DNA of 64,000 nt from Diaporthe sp. PMI_573 (taxonomy: Eukaryota > Ascomycota > Sordariomycetes > Diaporthales > Diaporthaceae). Positions 22,031-33,943 of this stretch are shown here, in pieces. A program made the position numbers and the translations under genes. The notes beneath the pieces are model-generated. The model had not been told where the DNA came from. It searched no databases and worked only from the letters and a program-made list of their open reading frames with translations. Where the stretch lies: assembly GCA_021399435.1 (NCBI GenBank), contig JAJTUP010000053.1:62001-126000 (forward strand), given 5' to 3'. The stretch's first letter is position 1; every line of letters begins with the position of its first letter.

Positions 22031-24128
22031 GATCTCTGACTTTGGTGATAGGTCGCGCCTGGTCAGTCGGCGTTGCGCGTTTTAGGGGTCCCGTCGAGTT
22101 CGGTGTATGGACGTCTGGTCATGGGTGTAGCCTGATGGTATTGTTAAGCCCTCGAACCAAGGCGAAGTTGTTAGCGACTACGAATACAAAATATGGCGGT
22201 GTAGTCGTGTGAAGTTCGATCAACACGACAGTTTGCACTGCCGGGGTGTCGTTTCGTTTCGTCTTATTATTCAGTAAAGTATCGAAACCAGGTCACTGGC
22301 TTGACTTGTACTCTGATGTGTTCGGAATGCCAGCGCCACTGAGTAATGGATTCCGGGGCCAGCGAGGCGCATCCCGAGATGTTGCTGGCGTAGCGGGAAT
22401 GTGGATATGGCTGGAGTCGGACAGCAGGAGGCTTGCACAATGCACAACAAGGCTGGCGGAAAGGAACCGAGATTGTTTCGGGGGGGGGGTGAAAGAGGCG
22501 TGATGATGCACCGCCGTTGTGTCCTTGTGTCCTTGAGATGGACGGCACGGACACGGGGTTTCGCCGCAAGGTGCGATGCTTTTGGCTCTGCTTAGGCGAT
22601 TGGGCCTGGCCGGATATGTCGTGGAATGCGATTCGATGCCGAGGAAGGAGAGTCGGGAAAAGGAAAGGGGGGGGGTTGTGGTCGGGATGATGGCTCCCCT
22701 GCGGAGGGGTTCAGACGATCTTTGGTCAGTCGAGTGGCTCAGGATGCGAAGTGGACGCAAACGCAATTGGACAACGGGGTCCGTGAGCGCTGGTCAGAGT
22801 TAGGATGGAGCGCGGACGTTGAACATCCAACATCGCAGGGCCAGGGTCCGGAGTGGACTTGGGAGTCAAGTGGTGCAAGGAGGGTAGTGCAGGTCGGCCG
22901 GTTGCTACTGGACAATGGCACTGCGTAGCATGGCAGCACTGGCCTCGCCTTTAATAAGTCAAGCCGAGTCAATGCGTAGGGAATGGACGGACTGAGACAT
23001 GATCTGCTACAGCAGGAGCATAATTGACTACTGGAGGAACCGGAGGACGGAAGAGAGGGAACAGCAGACAAGGCTAAGGTGGGATGTGGGAGACATGGAA
23101 GAAAAGATGGTTTGGGAGGATTCTGATTGCTGCACACCTCCTGCTTGCTGCTCTCTTACACGGCCTCGGTACGCGTGTATGTATGTATCTATAGCATGTA
23201 CTTGCTTCGTACTTGTTACCTCGCCTCTCACCTCTCACTCACTCACCCACGCACCCACTCGCTCACTCTTCCATTGAATCCATCCATTACCGTGTACAGA
23301 AGGTACGTTCGGGACCCACCCGCTCTTTGGGGTCCTCTTGCTCTTGGGTCAGACTGCCCTTGTGTTTCAAAGCCAGTTCTTTTCCTCCTTCCTCTCTTTC
23401 CGGCCCCGCCTCTCCCCCCCTTCTCGCTCATCACAGAGAGATGGAACGTTGATGGCTTGGTGGACCCCTATCGAGGCTTGCTCCCCTGACAGGGGTTTGT
23501 GGAGGACCGTCAGGTAATTCTTGCAAGGGCTGCCCTTTCCGGTGGTATATCTAGCGGCCCCCAAAACAAGCCTTTCCCTTCCTGGCAGCACCTCCACCCT
23601 GTTCGGTTGGTGCATTGTCTGGATGCTGGTCTGTGCGGCTGCTCTCTGAGACAGCCCTGGAGAAAAGAGGCAGCTGAACGGCCAATCCTGCGGCGAGGTG
23701 TGGGAGCGGGCGCTGCATGCGCTGCAGGCCCTGTCCTCAGATCTCCATCAGCACACAGGGGTTCCCTGCTCCTGCGGCGCTTACCAGCCAGCCAGCCCGG
23801 CCGTTGCTGGGTGAGCTTGTTGACCTTGCTTTTTCGCGTCCAGCTGCCTGGGGCGATTTCACCACCGAGGCTTTTAGGCGCATGCGTGAACATTGACTGG
23901 CATTCATGAATACGCCTTCGGACAACACAACGGACTTACAAGCTGATATCGTTTCTCTTCGAAGAGTTTCAAGACATCACCAGGCGAAAAAGAGCACCAT
24001 CACATCCAGGACGTCGGCACCAATTGGTCCCTTGGTCTCGCCAAGCAAGTCGCTTGTCACCGTGTTGATTGTTATCGATACCCAACATCAGAGATCCAGC
24101 AGCGGCACTACGCCCAGTGCTCCGCATC
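22031..24128. promoter_or_regulatory. Long divergent spacer between AFI1 and EF-hand gene
   Basis: This 2.1-kb spacer lies between divergent genes. It contains homopolymer G runs near 22480-22490 and 22666-22676, CACT/CACC-type simple repeats at 23225-23270, and C/T-rich tracts at 23380-23430 that may be leader sequence. Frames up to 157 codons occur on both strands but are compositionally biased, without domains. No gene is accepted. Confidence 0.5.
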
Positions 24129-25168
24129 ATGGTGGGTGCAAGCCATGACGGAGTCTTCCCCACTTGGTGTCTATTGTTTGTATACTTACAACATGGTTAG
24201 GCATTACCGGCTGGGCACCTCAAGTCATCCTCCCAAGGAGGAGGATTCGGCTCTTCTCGCAGCTCTCCCTTTCGACGACCCGAGTCTCCTGCATCGCCAT
24301 CGCCACTCCGACAACACTCAACACCCTTGGCATCGCCGTCCAAATCAGCCCAATCAAGCAATACTTCGAGATTCGCGGCGTCGACCCCGACAGGAACCAC
24401 TGAAAGTCTCACGCCAAGAGGGCAGACAAGTACACAGCAGCCGTCACCAGAGATGTTTGGATCACCACGTGCGCAGCGCCCCGCACCGGTCACGACTACA
24501 TCCTCCACATCTATCACGGGCCATAGCAACGCGTTGTCCCAACTACAACCTGCACAGGTGCGCACGTTGCGCGAAGGCTTCCAGATCCTGGACAGGGACA
24601 GCGACGGCACCGTGAACAGGGAAGATGTCGCCGATATGCTAAATCAGCTCGGTAGGTCCATTAGCACCGCCCATGATCGCCGTGAAAAGGCTGCATTAGA
24701 CTGTCATGTGCTGACGAGTGAGTTTACGGCGGTATAGGCCTCCCGTCTATCGCGGCGGACGTGTCCCGCTTTTTCCCTTCTTCGGCGCCACAGACCATCA
24801 CGCTTGCAGCCTTCCTCAACAACGTGGCCAGCAGCCTCGCGCCCCTCTCCCCCAGCGCCGAGCTCGCCTCAGCATTTTCTGCCTTTGACGACGACGACAG
24901 CGGCCAGATAGACCTGGCGGAGCTTCGCGATGCGCTATTACATACCACACCGGAGGCGGGGGAGAGAGCGCTGACAGCCGCCGAAATCGACCAGGTCATG
25001 AGCGGATTCTCTGGGAAGAGGGCGTTTGGTGGCAAGGTGAGAGGCGGAGGGGCAGCAGGCTTCGGCAAGAGGGGTGAAGTGTTTCGCTACCATGACTTTG
25101 TGAACTCCATCGCTGGCGGAGGCCATGGAAACGGAGGGGCGGCTGAGGAGGATGAGGCGCAGGAGTAA
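24129..25168 (+). CDS. EF-hand protein, probable myosin II regulatory light chain
   Basis: The predicted exons are 24129-24131 (ATG only), 24201-24651 and 24738-25168, giving 294 residues. The open frame of exon 2 has no upstream ATG before a stop at 24198-24200, so a start must be spliced in. The ATG at 24129 followed by GTGGGT and an AG at 24199-24200 gives an exact in-frame join (M-ALPAGHLKSS). Residues 1-125 are Ser/Pro-rich, with SPFRRPESPASPSP. EF-hand 1 is DRDSDGTVNREDV. After the LNQLG-LPSIAADV splice a second EF-hand loop, DDDDSGQIDLAEL, follows, then FRYHDFVNSI. The order matches calmodulin-superfamily myosin regulatory light chains (Rlc1 type), which act on the cytokinetic myosin II. 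It could instead be another calmodulin-like protein. The first exon is the weakest part of the model. Confidence 0.72.
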
Positions 25169-25815
25169 TGAAGTGTGATGATTGACGATGCATGGCTTAT
25201 GGGGTCCTGGGCAGGTGGGCTTGTCACTATTTCGAATTGTATCAGGATCAGGAGACCAATCGGTAATCACGCATACGTCTTGGTGCTATTGCTTGCATGA
25301 TAAGACATGGTGCAGCCGGGGCATGATATCTCAACTTGGGGAATCCACAAGCCTTCAATGCCCCCAATGGTAAGGGACATTTGCCCAATCACAATTATGG
25401 GTGCAAAAGGAGATGTGTATATGTGTGTTTTTGAAACATTGAGAATTCTGCGTGCACGCATTTACACATGGTATCGTGTGTACAGGATGTGCTCACTATC
25501 AGTGGTGAGCTTCGAACGGATTGGTTTGCATTGCGTCATCACACTGCGGCCGCTTCCTAGTCAGCGGGTTAGGCCAGACGGGTTGAAGAACAGCGGCAAC
25601 CTGGAGTGTTCGCGTCTCGGAGCCAACCTGCCAGCCTAGTCCTCGGTGACAGGCTGACAGGCAGAGAGGGCTGCGACCGTTGGGTGGCCCAAATCTCTCA
25701 AAGCCGGGTAGATCCAGCCAGCCACTGGTTTTCGTGTGGGAGGGCAGCGTGGAAGGTTCGAGAATTCCTGTCGATGTCGAGGCACACTACGCTTATGTCA
25801 ACACCTCGCTTAGGC

Positions 25816-25844
25816 ACCTAGGTTTCTGCTAGGTAGGTAGGTAG
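25816..25844. repeat. CACCTAGGT / (TAGG)n motif cluster
   Basis: CACCTAGGT at 25816-25824 is followed at 25829-25844 by CTAGGTAGGTAGGTAG. The same core recurs in other spacers of this window. Confidence 0.6.
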
Positions 25845-26435
25845 TATGCAGATAGGCAAGCTGTCACTTAATTCCTGTCCCAGGGTCCTTGCCCCCACCC
25901 TGCGCGCCGGGGGCCTGTGCCGGACGGGCTGTTCCCGCCTCCCCAGCCCGCAGGTAGTGATATAGGTCGCCCGTTTGCAAGGGTATTAGGAGATGTGACC
26001 AGAGGGAAGAGAAGGGGACAGATGGACCAGATGGATCGCCTGCCTCTGAATATAGTGTACAAAGGACCCCCCGGGCGACTGGCCTACCGTACATACGGTA
26101 GGCAGGTACACAGCAAACGGCAAATTCCCCCCAAATAGCGGGTCCATGTCTGTTTACAAGTGCGGCGATTGGGTGCGGCTCGAAATCCAGGTGGTTGAAC
26201 GGCCGGCGACTGGCGTGTGTTGACCTGGCGCTGAGTGGTCGCGCAGGCCCTGCAGAGGGTGCAGAGGGTGGGCACACTCGGTGCAATTGGGCGGGATATG
26301 AACCACAGAATGCAGAGTGCGGTCGAGAGGCCAATGGATGCTGCCTGTCTCTTGCCAGGGGCCGGTGCGCCTTACCGTACCTGCCACGCCTGCTCTCTTG
26401 CCATCAGGCAGAGAGGCGCGTGTCGAGACTGTGAT

Positions 26436-26516
26436 CTGCTGCTGCTGCTGCTGTATTCTGCCAATGCACTGCTATTGCCGTTGCTGTGTGCTGGGCTGGG
26501 CTGGGCTGGGCTGGGG
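26436..26516. repeat. CTG microsatellite and CTGGG minisatellite
   Basis: A CTG run at 26436-26454 is followed about 36 bp later by five tandem CTGGG units (26491-26516), intergenic and upstream of the DNAJC7-like gene. Confidence 0.7.
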
Positions 26517-27499
26517 CACGGGCATGGGCTTGGGCGTGTTTAATCCCGAGGCCCTCGTTTACCTTCTTCTCTCGTCTGGCCCTCCTCCACTACGGTGCAC
26601 AAGGCCAGCTGGATACGGTTCGTTGACATGCTTGAAAGCTGATAAATCTCCCCGGAGCCCTGTCGACACCTCGCCTCGCACAAACCCAGAACCCTCCCAT
26701 ATTCCTGCTCTGTTTCCTCCTCTGCGGTTCTTGCACTTGGTCCTGCCCTCATCGCCTAGAGTCTTCCCTTCCGGCCTCGTCTCTGCCAACCCACAAAACC
26801 CACCTCGACGACTCCTCCTGGCCCTCGACCAATTCCCTTGGTACCTGCATAACCGCCCAGCTGGTTCTACAAGTTCCCGCACAGCGAGGGAGAAGAGGAG
26901 CAGGAGAACAGGACCACGCTCAGTGCTGATTGCGCCCTGCTTGGCCTCGATAGAGTTCAGCGGCCCGTACAATCCGGAGACCTGCAATCTCACACCGCCC
27001 GAATCACACTCATAACGAGCACGCGTCCAGAGAATTACTGCGCGTTGCAAACGGCTGCTTTGTTCGCCCACCCCTCAACCTTACATATCTGAGCGAGTGT
27101 GTCCAGACAAACGACTGGAGCTGCTACTCCACTGCAAATCCACCACCATCTGAAGCGGCCGACAAGGGGACCAGAGGGACAAAAAGAAACGCCCCACGTT
27201 TGTTCGCATCCCGCACCCGTTATCGGTTTATGCAACAGTCGGAAGTCCAGGTTACCCAGCTTGACCTTGCAAATCGCATTTGTGTGCATAAGTCTTGTGT
27301 GCAGCTGCGGCAGCTCAGGCAGGCAGACAGTACAGGACAGGAGACCCCAATCCAGGCCTTTTTTTTTTCCCTCGCCGCTGTGACCTGCACTAGTACTGTC
27401 CCAGTACGCAGGACCAGGAACTAGGGGGCCGTCTCCAGTCAGCCATAGGAAAAAAAGTCATAGAGCTCGGCTTATCTCACCTCGCCCGGTTTATTTCAA

Positions 27500-29686
27500 A
27501 TGAAGTTCTTCGGGAAGAAGTCTACCAAGAAACCCCACCCAGACGACCACGACGACTACGTCTTGGACACAGACTATTTTCATTCCGAGTCATCCTCGCC
27601 CACAAAGTCACCGTCCAAGTCCGCATCGTCGTCGCCCACCAAGAGGTCAGCCCGACCCGCTTCGCCGGCGACGCCAACCAGTCCCTCGGGCGAGGCAAAG
27701 CACCGCTCCAGCAGCTCCCGGCACTTTCCCAGGGCCTCGTCCGACCTCGGCAAATCTTCTTCTCGGAAGAAGAAGGTCGACACCGACACACATCCCCTCA
27801 ATCTCCCACCAGACGAGATCAGGAGGCTCTCGAGGCTGTCAGCCATGAGTGCACGCGAGTCGGTCGACAGGATGGACATCGATCCTCCCAGCAGTGCCGC
27901 GACCCCGTCGTCTCCTCCACGACAAGAATCGCCGCCTGCTGCCGACAAGACCGGCGAGGAGACCCCCCCTGCCACCAATGGGTCATCTTCTCCCAAGAAA
28001 GAGGACGCACCTGCTCCTCCCCCGCACACGAGCGATCCCAACAGCCCCCCGCCGACCCCCGCAGACGAGGCTGAGGTCTTCAAGAACCTGGGAAACAAGT
28101 TCTTCAAGGAAAGAAACTACAGGCGGGCCATTGAGGAATACTCCAAAGGTTCGTTGGATAATGGCCTTGTTCTCCGGCAAGTCTTGGTGTGCTAACAAAG
28201 AAATAAAATTCCAGCCGTTGAACTGCAACCGGACTCAGCTACATACTTGGGCAATCGGGCTGCTGCGTACATGGCCGATGGCAAATTTGAATCTGCTCTC
28301 GATGACTGCAAGCGGGCCGTCGACTTGGACTCCAACAACCCCAAGATTTTGCTCCGCCTGGCTCGGATCTACACCAACTTGGGACAACCAGACGAGGCAA
28401 TGGTTACCTTCCAGCGCATCCGGCCACCCCCCTCCGCCAAAGACATGGCACAGGCAAAGGAGATGTTACAGTACATAGAATCCGCTCAGCAAGGGCTAGA
28501 AGAGGGCAGGGGCCCGTCCCTGGTGCTACATGCTCTTGACATGGCCGAGAGGCTGCTTGGGTCCGGGGCTCGGAAACCGCGCAAGTGGCAGCTGATGCGA
28601 GGGGAGGCTTATCTAAAGATGGGTGGTGTCAACTCGCTCGGGGAAGCCCAGAATGTTGCTACCAACCTGTTGAGGAACAACAGCCAGGATCCTGAGGCTC
28701 TGGTCCTGCGAGCCCGCGGGCTCTACGGGCAAGGCGACAACGACAAGGCCATCAGGGTCCTGCAAGTGGCCATCAGCTGTGACCCTGATTTCCGGGACGC
28801 CATCAAGTGGCTCAAAATCATCAGGAACCTGCACAAGACGAAAGAGGAAGGAAATGCCGCATACAAGGCGCGTCAATGGCAGGCTGCCATCGACAAGTAT
28901 ACGGTGGCTCTGGACGTGGATCCAGCAAACAAGTCGACAAACGCCAAGATCCTGCAGAACCGCGCACTCTGCTACCAACAGCTCAAAAAGTACGATGAGG
29001 CAATCGCAGACTGCGACAAGGCCCTGAGCCTGGACCCTAGCTACACCAAGGCCCGTAAGACCAAGGCGAATGCTCTTGGTGGCGCCGAGAAGTGGGAGGA
29101 CGCGGTGCGGGAGTGGAAGGCGCTCGCGGAGGCTGATCCATCAGACGCCTCGATTCAAAAGGAGGCACGGAAGGCTGAAATCGAGCTCAAGAAGAGCCAA
29201 CGCAAGGACCACTACAAGATCCTGGGCGTGCCTAAGGACGCTGACGACAACCAAATCAAGAAGGCGTACCGAAAGTTGGCCATCCAGTACCACCCCGACA
29301 AGAACCCTGGTAACGAAGAGGCCGAGGCGAAGTTCAAGGACATTAGCGAAGCATACGAGACCTTGAGCGATCCTCAGTAAGTTATCCACAAAAGCCGCCT
29401 GATGCGGGGTGAATGAAGCTAACAAAACTACAGAAAGCGAGCCCGGTACGACGCTGGCGACGACCTGGACATGTCCGACATGTTTGGCGGCGGCGGCGGC
29501 GGTGGCGGCATGGGAATCGACCCTGATATCCTCTTCAGCATGATGGGCCAGCAAGGTGGCTTCGGTGGAGGCGGTGGAGGCTTCGGGGGCGGCGGATTCC
29601 CCGGCGGCGGCGGCGGCGGCTTCCATTTCGCCAACGGTAGTGGCGGCCGGGCGCGTGGGTTCCCCGGCGGATTCCAATTTTCCTGA
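27500..29686 (+). CDS. TPR and J-domain co-chaperone (DNAJC7/Tpr2-like)
   Basis: Exons 27500-28148, 28215-29376 and 29434-29686 give 687 residues. The first 190 residues are Ser/Pro-rich and disordered. TPR repeats start near residue 195 ([20 protein letters not shown]) and continue as [60 protein letters not shown] and [18 protein letters not shown]. The J-domain is near residues 560-625 ([11 protein letters not shown] motif in [17 protein letters not shown]), then Gly/Phe-rich sequence to the stop. DNAJC7-type proteins bind Hsp70 and Hsp90 through the TPRs and stimulate Hsp70 ATPase through HPD. The splice at 29376/29434 restores DPQ-KRARYD. The frame stays open after the TGA for 97 further codons; see the separate entry on the downstream tail. 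SEC63 follows on the same strand. Confidence 0.92.
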
Positions 29687-29980
29687 CAATCGGACGAGGA
29701 AGACGACGACACCGACGAGTGCTTAAGCACCGGAGACTGCTCCAAGGACGACACGCAGGCAGGACAGGGTGGTGTGTATGAAAAGGCATCATGGTGGCAG
29801 GCCGAGGCCTCGGCCTCGGCCGCTGCACATGACAGGCGACTAGAACGGATGCGCCAGATTGGTGTCGTGTTCCTTGCGGCCATCGTTCTTCTTCCTCTGC
29901 AGGTTGTGGGGTTGCTAGTGATTGTCGCGGGCATAGCTTACATGTGCATTGTGGCGACAGGGGTTCTCACATGGCGATAG
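29687..29980 (+). other. In-frame extension after the DNAJC7-like stop: acidic then membrane-spanning tail
   Basis: Directly after TGA 29684-29686 the same frame stays open for 97 codons and ends at a TAG (29978-29980). It reads as an acidic stretch (QSDEEDDDTDE), a WWQAEASASAAAHDRR helix, then a hydrophobic segment of about 35 residues (from IGVVFLAAIVLLPL to CIVATGVL). Codon third positions look like the neighbouring coding exons. A candidate 66-bp intron 29637-29702 (GTAGTG donor, CTGAC motif about 18 nt before the AG) would remove the stop in frame and give a 763-residue protein with this tail. No internal ATG precedes the hydrophobic part except at MRQIG, so an independent gene is less likely. 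Confidence 0.45.
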
Positions 29981-30868
29981 AGAGACAGATCAAGTCCAGG
30001 ACATTCTGCCGGACAATCTGAGCATCGTGGGTCGGAATCTGGGATAGACGGCTTTGCTAATTCTGCGTGTGCATCGTTCACGGTGCTCGGGCGTTGGAAA
30101 AGGAGCGAACTGATGGATGAAAGGCGAGGCGAGGCTATGCCTTGTGCCATAACCCCCATCTAATCGTGAACTTGTTTTACTATGTGTGTACGGACGACTA
30201 TATACAGATAGACAAGGTACTTCTCGCTCAGCGCAATGCCAGATCTTGCTCAAAATGTTCTGCTCCCTGGGCACGCCAAATTGTGACGATGAGGTGGACT
30301 CTATTCAATTCATTCTGGTTTTGGTTTCCGCCTTCGAAACTCGTTTCCAGCATCAATCAACCTTATCAGCCAAATTATAACCCCCCAGGTTCCTCGAGAC
30401 GGTGGGGCTGTTCTGTTTGTCCCAGGGCTGAGGTGCGGTCCGCTTGCCGGGTCCCTGACCATCGCATTTCACTGTGTGTCTAATCCGGGAGTACTGCACA
30501 AGTGGCCTCAAGCATTTTAGCGTGGTCTCCAAGCCATCTCACTACCACAATCCCTGCCCGTTTTTGTAGGACACATTTCCTAACCGCAAGCTTCCTCCGG
30601 GTGCGCAATCACCACCCACTTTCACCAGCAACACCACACCAGGCTGCAGACGCTGCGTCGCTTTCTTTTCCAGCCACTTCCCTACAGGCGCGTCTGTTCC
30701 TTTCACCCACCTGTGGTGTCTTTCATGTGCCGCCCACAACTACGTTCCTTTCATCACCCAGCCTTAGCCTGCTGGCCGCTCCCGATTTCCTCTGCGAGCC
30801 CTTGCCTCGCCCTCGCCTGAACGGCGCAATCCCAGCTTTGATCATCACCGCTCCACGGATCGGCGACG
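29981..30868. other. Spacer upstream of SEC63, no gene seen
   Basis: 888 bp containing the 3' flank of the DNAJC7-like gene and the presumed promoter of SEC63. It is C/T-rich close to the SEC63 start. No additional gene or repeat is recognised. Confidence 0.5.
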
Positions 30869-33122
30869 ATGTCTAGCTACGATTATGACACGGACTCGTC
30901 CATGTGGCCGTTCTTCGCATTCACGGTCACAGCGATCACGACAGTCCCAGCCACATACTTTCTCCTCAAGGGATCTATAAACGACCCCTCGAAGCTGTTC
31001 CCCCGGGTTCAGACAGACTACAAGCCCAAGCATGCCGACCTGGTCGCTTCACAACGGGCCAAGGACAGGAAACAAAACAGGCGGCTGGGCCTGACGATAT
31101 TTGTCCTCCTGGGATGGGCCGTCATGGCGTACACACTGTATCTTATCCACTACGTCGAGACCCCTACGGTGCAGAGGCTGTGGAATCCGTACGACATTCT
31201 GGGCATATCTGAGGTAAGGCTGTACTCCACCTCTACACGTTGCATATCCTGGCCTTCTTGACCGCTAACAACACCTGCAGTCCGCTACCGAGAAAGCCAT
31301 CAAGTCTCACTACAAGAAGCTGTCCCTGAAGTTCCACCCCGACAAGGTCAAGCCCGACCCGGCCAAGAACGAGACACTCGAGTTGCTGAACGATCGCTAC
31401 GTCGAAATTTCAAAGGCATATCAGGCGCTGACAGACGAGGAGGTGCGCAACAACTACATCCAGTATGGCCACCCGGACGGAAGGCAGAGCATGAGCATCG
31501 GTATCGCCCTGCCCAAACTGATGATCTCGGACGGCAACGGCAAGTATGTCGTACTGGTCTACTTCTTACTGTTCGGTGTCATGCTTCCTTACTACGTTGG
31601 ATCCTGGTGGTACGGCACTCAACGGCGGTCAAAGGAGGGTATTCTCATGGAGAGCGCCAACAGCCTGTTCAAGGAGTACAAGAACGAGGTCGATGTTGGT
31701 GGAGTCATCACCGCACTGAGCACTGGAAAGGAATTCGCCGCTGTTCTTAAGGGGGACAAGGCAGATGCTGGCCTCTCGAAGATCGAATCGCGAATCCTGG
31801 CTTCAGGCGAGGGGCAGTTCACCGCAGCCGGCCTTTCGCCCAAGGAGAGGGAGGCACTGGAAGACCTCGATAACGGAGTCAGGAGGAAGACTCTGGCACT
31901 CATGTGGGCTTACCTGGGCCGCATCGAACTGGAGGACCCGACCCTGGAGAAGCAAAAGTTCGAGGTTGCGCCCATCGCCGAGTCGCTGGTCAAGTCTTTC
32001 ACTGCGATCGCGATCGCTTTCGGATTCACCGCCCCGATTCTTGCCTCCTTCCACGCCAGCCAACGGCTGATCCAAGCCCTGTCCCCGGTCGCCTCTCCTC
32101 TCCTGCAACTGCCCTACTTCACATCTGCTATCGCCAAGGCTGTGGATGGTGACTCCAAGGTGCCTACCACCCTGCAAAAGTTCATGGACCAGCCAGACTC
32201 CAAGCGACGAGAACTTGCCGTTGGGAATGGCCTTCTCACCGAGGAGCAGTACAAGACCGCAGTCAGTGTCGCCAAGCAACTACCATACCTGCGAGTCGCA
32301 AAGGCTTTCTTCAAGGTTACCGGCGAGCGCTTCATCATCCCATCGTCTCTTGTCACTCTGGTTGTGAAGGGCCGCATCATCCCGCCCGGCTCCGAGAATG
32401 TCCCCGAGGTTAATGAGCTTGACCTTGTCGACGTGGACCCCGCGGAAGATGACTTGGACGCGATTCTCGGCAAGAAGAAGAAGACGGTCAAGGGTGCCGA
32501 CGGAAAGCCAGTACCCGTGGCAGGTGACGACAAGCCAATCCTGCCATCTCTGGCTTTCTCGCCGTATTTTGGTCGTGAGCACTCTCCTCGGTGGCACGTA
32601 TTCCTGTCGGACTCGAAACAAGGAAAGATGGCCGTGCCTCCATTCACGTTCACGCAGTTCGACGCCCCGGTATTCGAGAAGGACGGAAAGACGCCCACGT
32701 TCAATATGGTCACGCTCAAGGCGCAGTTTGCAGCGCCGCCACAGGCGGGTCACTACACCTTCGTCATGCACGTGGCCTGTGACAGCTACGTGGGCTTTGA
32801 CACCAAGATGGAGGTTACCCTCGTGGTGGAGGAGGCGAGCAAAGCTGCGACAATGGCGGCTGAGGACGAGATCAGTGAGCCAGATGAGGGTAAGCCTTCC
32901 CCACCCGGACCAGACCCCTATGAAACCACGAGTAAATGGCATCTAACAGCCCGGACAGATTCTATTGCTGGCATAATGAATGCAGCCAAGGGTGGCGCAC
33001 CACCACCGCCAAAGAAGAAGAAGCCTGCCGAGGAAGAGTCGGACGAGGAGAGCGGCACCGAGGAGGAGGAAGAGGATACAAGCGCGACTAATACAGATAC
33101 GGAGCCGGAAGATGAAAAGTGA
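30869..33122 (+). CDS. SEC63: ER translocation protein Sec63
   Basis: Exons 30869-31213, 31281-32889 and 32959-33122 give 705 residues. Sec63 is the membrane J-protein of the post-translational Sec complex that recruits Kar2/BiP to the translocon. There are three hydrophobic spans: near residue 12 (MWPFFAFTVTAITTVPATYF), around 75 (LGLTIFVLLGWAVMAYTLYL) and after the J-domain (YVVLVYFLLFGVMLPYYVG). The luminal J-domain spans the first splice (NPYDILGISE-SATEKAIK) with HPD in KFHPDKVKPD. The Sec63/Brl region follows from about 220 to 620, and the end is highly acidic (EEESDEESGTEEEEED). Intron 2 (69 bp, a multiple of three, no stop) has a CTAAC branch motif. If retained it would add 23 residues, so the acidic tail could vary. 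Confidence 0.95.
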
Positions 33123-33943
33123 GGCGTTGCATAGAGTTTTGAAACACAAGAAGGCTTCGCATCTGTCCAGCATTCTGACATTTTATGTCCCCTGTTCTTC
33201 TTCCCGGGCAGACCATCCTAGGTAGCTGAAATGTATATCCCCCCCCCCCTTCCACTGGTCACAGTTGCGAGATAAGAAAGACGTCAGGGTTTATAGGGTG
33301 ATCGAGCGGGGACGGCTTGCACACGGCGTTTGAGGGCTGGGCAACTGATTTCACTACTTACTAGTTGATAACCGGGTGAAGGCCCCGTATTATATATACA
33401 CTTGGTGTGTTCCGATTCGGGCTGGACAGTCATCTCGTGTCTACTTTTTATGCGGTGTTATGGAGTATGTGGTCTCATACGTGCACTTTGCCGGCCTCCG
33501 CACCAGCGTGCACTGTCTCCCGATGCGGCAAGTTCTGCATTGAGTCACAACCCGTGCCACAATGAAATCTTCAAAGCAAGAATGGGGCGAGGGAGGGGGT
33601 GGGTGCTATTTGGAGCCAAGGCAGTGAGTGTGTGCGGCATGTCTGCCTGAGTTGGCTCGCTACGACGGCATATGGCTAAGACATGGGGGAGCTTTGCTAT
33701 GGTCTTTCGCATATTAGACAGATGGTTGCCACGCAAATTTCCCGCTCAGAGACGAGGGCATTAGACAGACCAGAGGCATCATGAAATGCCACTGGGTCCT
33801 CATCAGTAGGAAGCAGATGATTCGGCACGAGATGGAGGTGCATCTAGAGAGTATGTGATTGAAGTTATTTACTGCTATGACAAGTATATACAAATAGAAC
33901 ACAATCAAAAGGCCGTCACATCTTGCCTTACCCCAGGCTAGTC
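33123..33943. other. Convergent 3' spacer (SEC63 / cellobiose dehydrogenase)
   Basis: 821 bp between stop codons, with a homopolymer C run near 33240-33250 and a weak CCTAGGTAG at 33217-33225. No gene is seen. Confidence 0.5.

Larger units (their letters stand above)
25169..27499. other. Long intergenic spacer with simple repeats, no gene seen
   Basis: 2.3 kb without a supported gene. It includes a cluster of CTAGGTAGGTAGGTAG-type sequence at 25816-25844, a CTG trinucleotide run at 26436-26454, and five CTGGG units around 26491-26516. The 26.6-27.5 kb part is C/T-rich and is probably the promoter and leader of the DNAJC7-like gene. The 232-codon frame at 26317-27015 is low-complexity and crosses these repeats, so it was not accepted. 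Confidence 0.5.

Noticed and set aside
22293..22766. 157-codon minus-strand open frame upstream of AFI1
   Set aside because: Compositionally biased, crosses a homopolymer tract; better explained as promoter or leader sequence.
26317..27015. 232-codon plus-strand open frame
   Set aside because: Runs through the CTG and CTGGG repeats (poly-Cys and Gly-Trp stretches) and pyrimidine-rich leader; no domain.
29774..29980. Independent small membrane-protein gene downstream of the DNAJC7-like stop
   Set aside because: The frame is continuous with the chaperone frame from 29687 and has no good ATG before the hydrophobic part; kept instead as a possible extension of the upstream gene.
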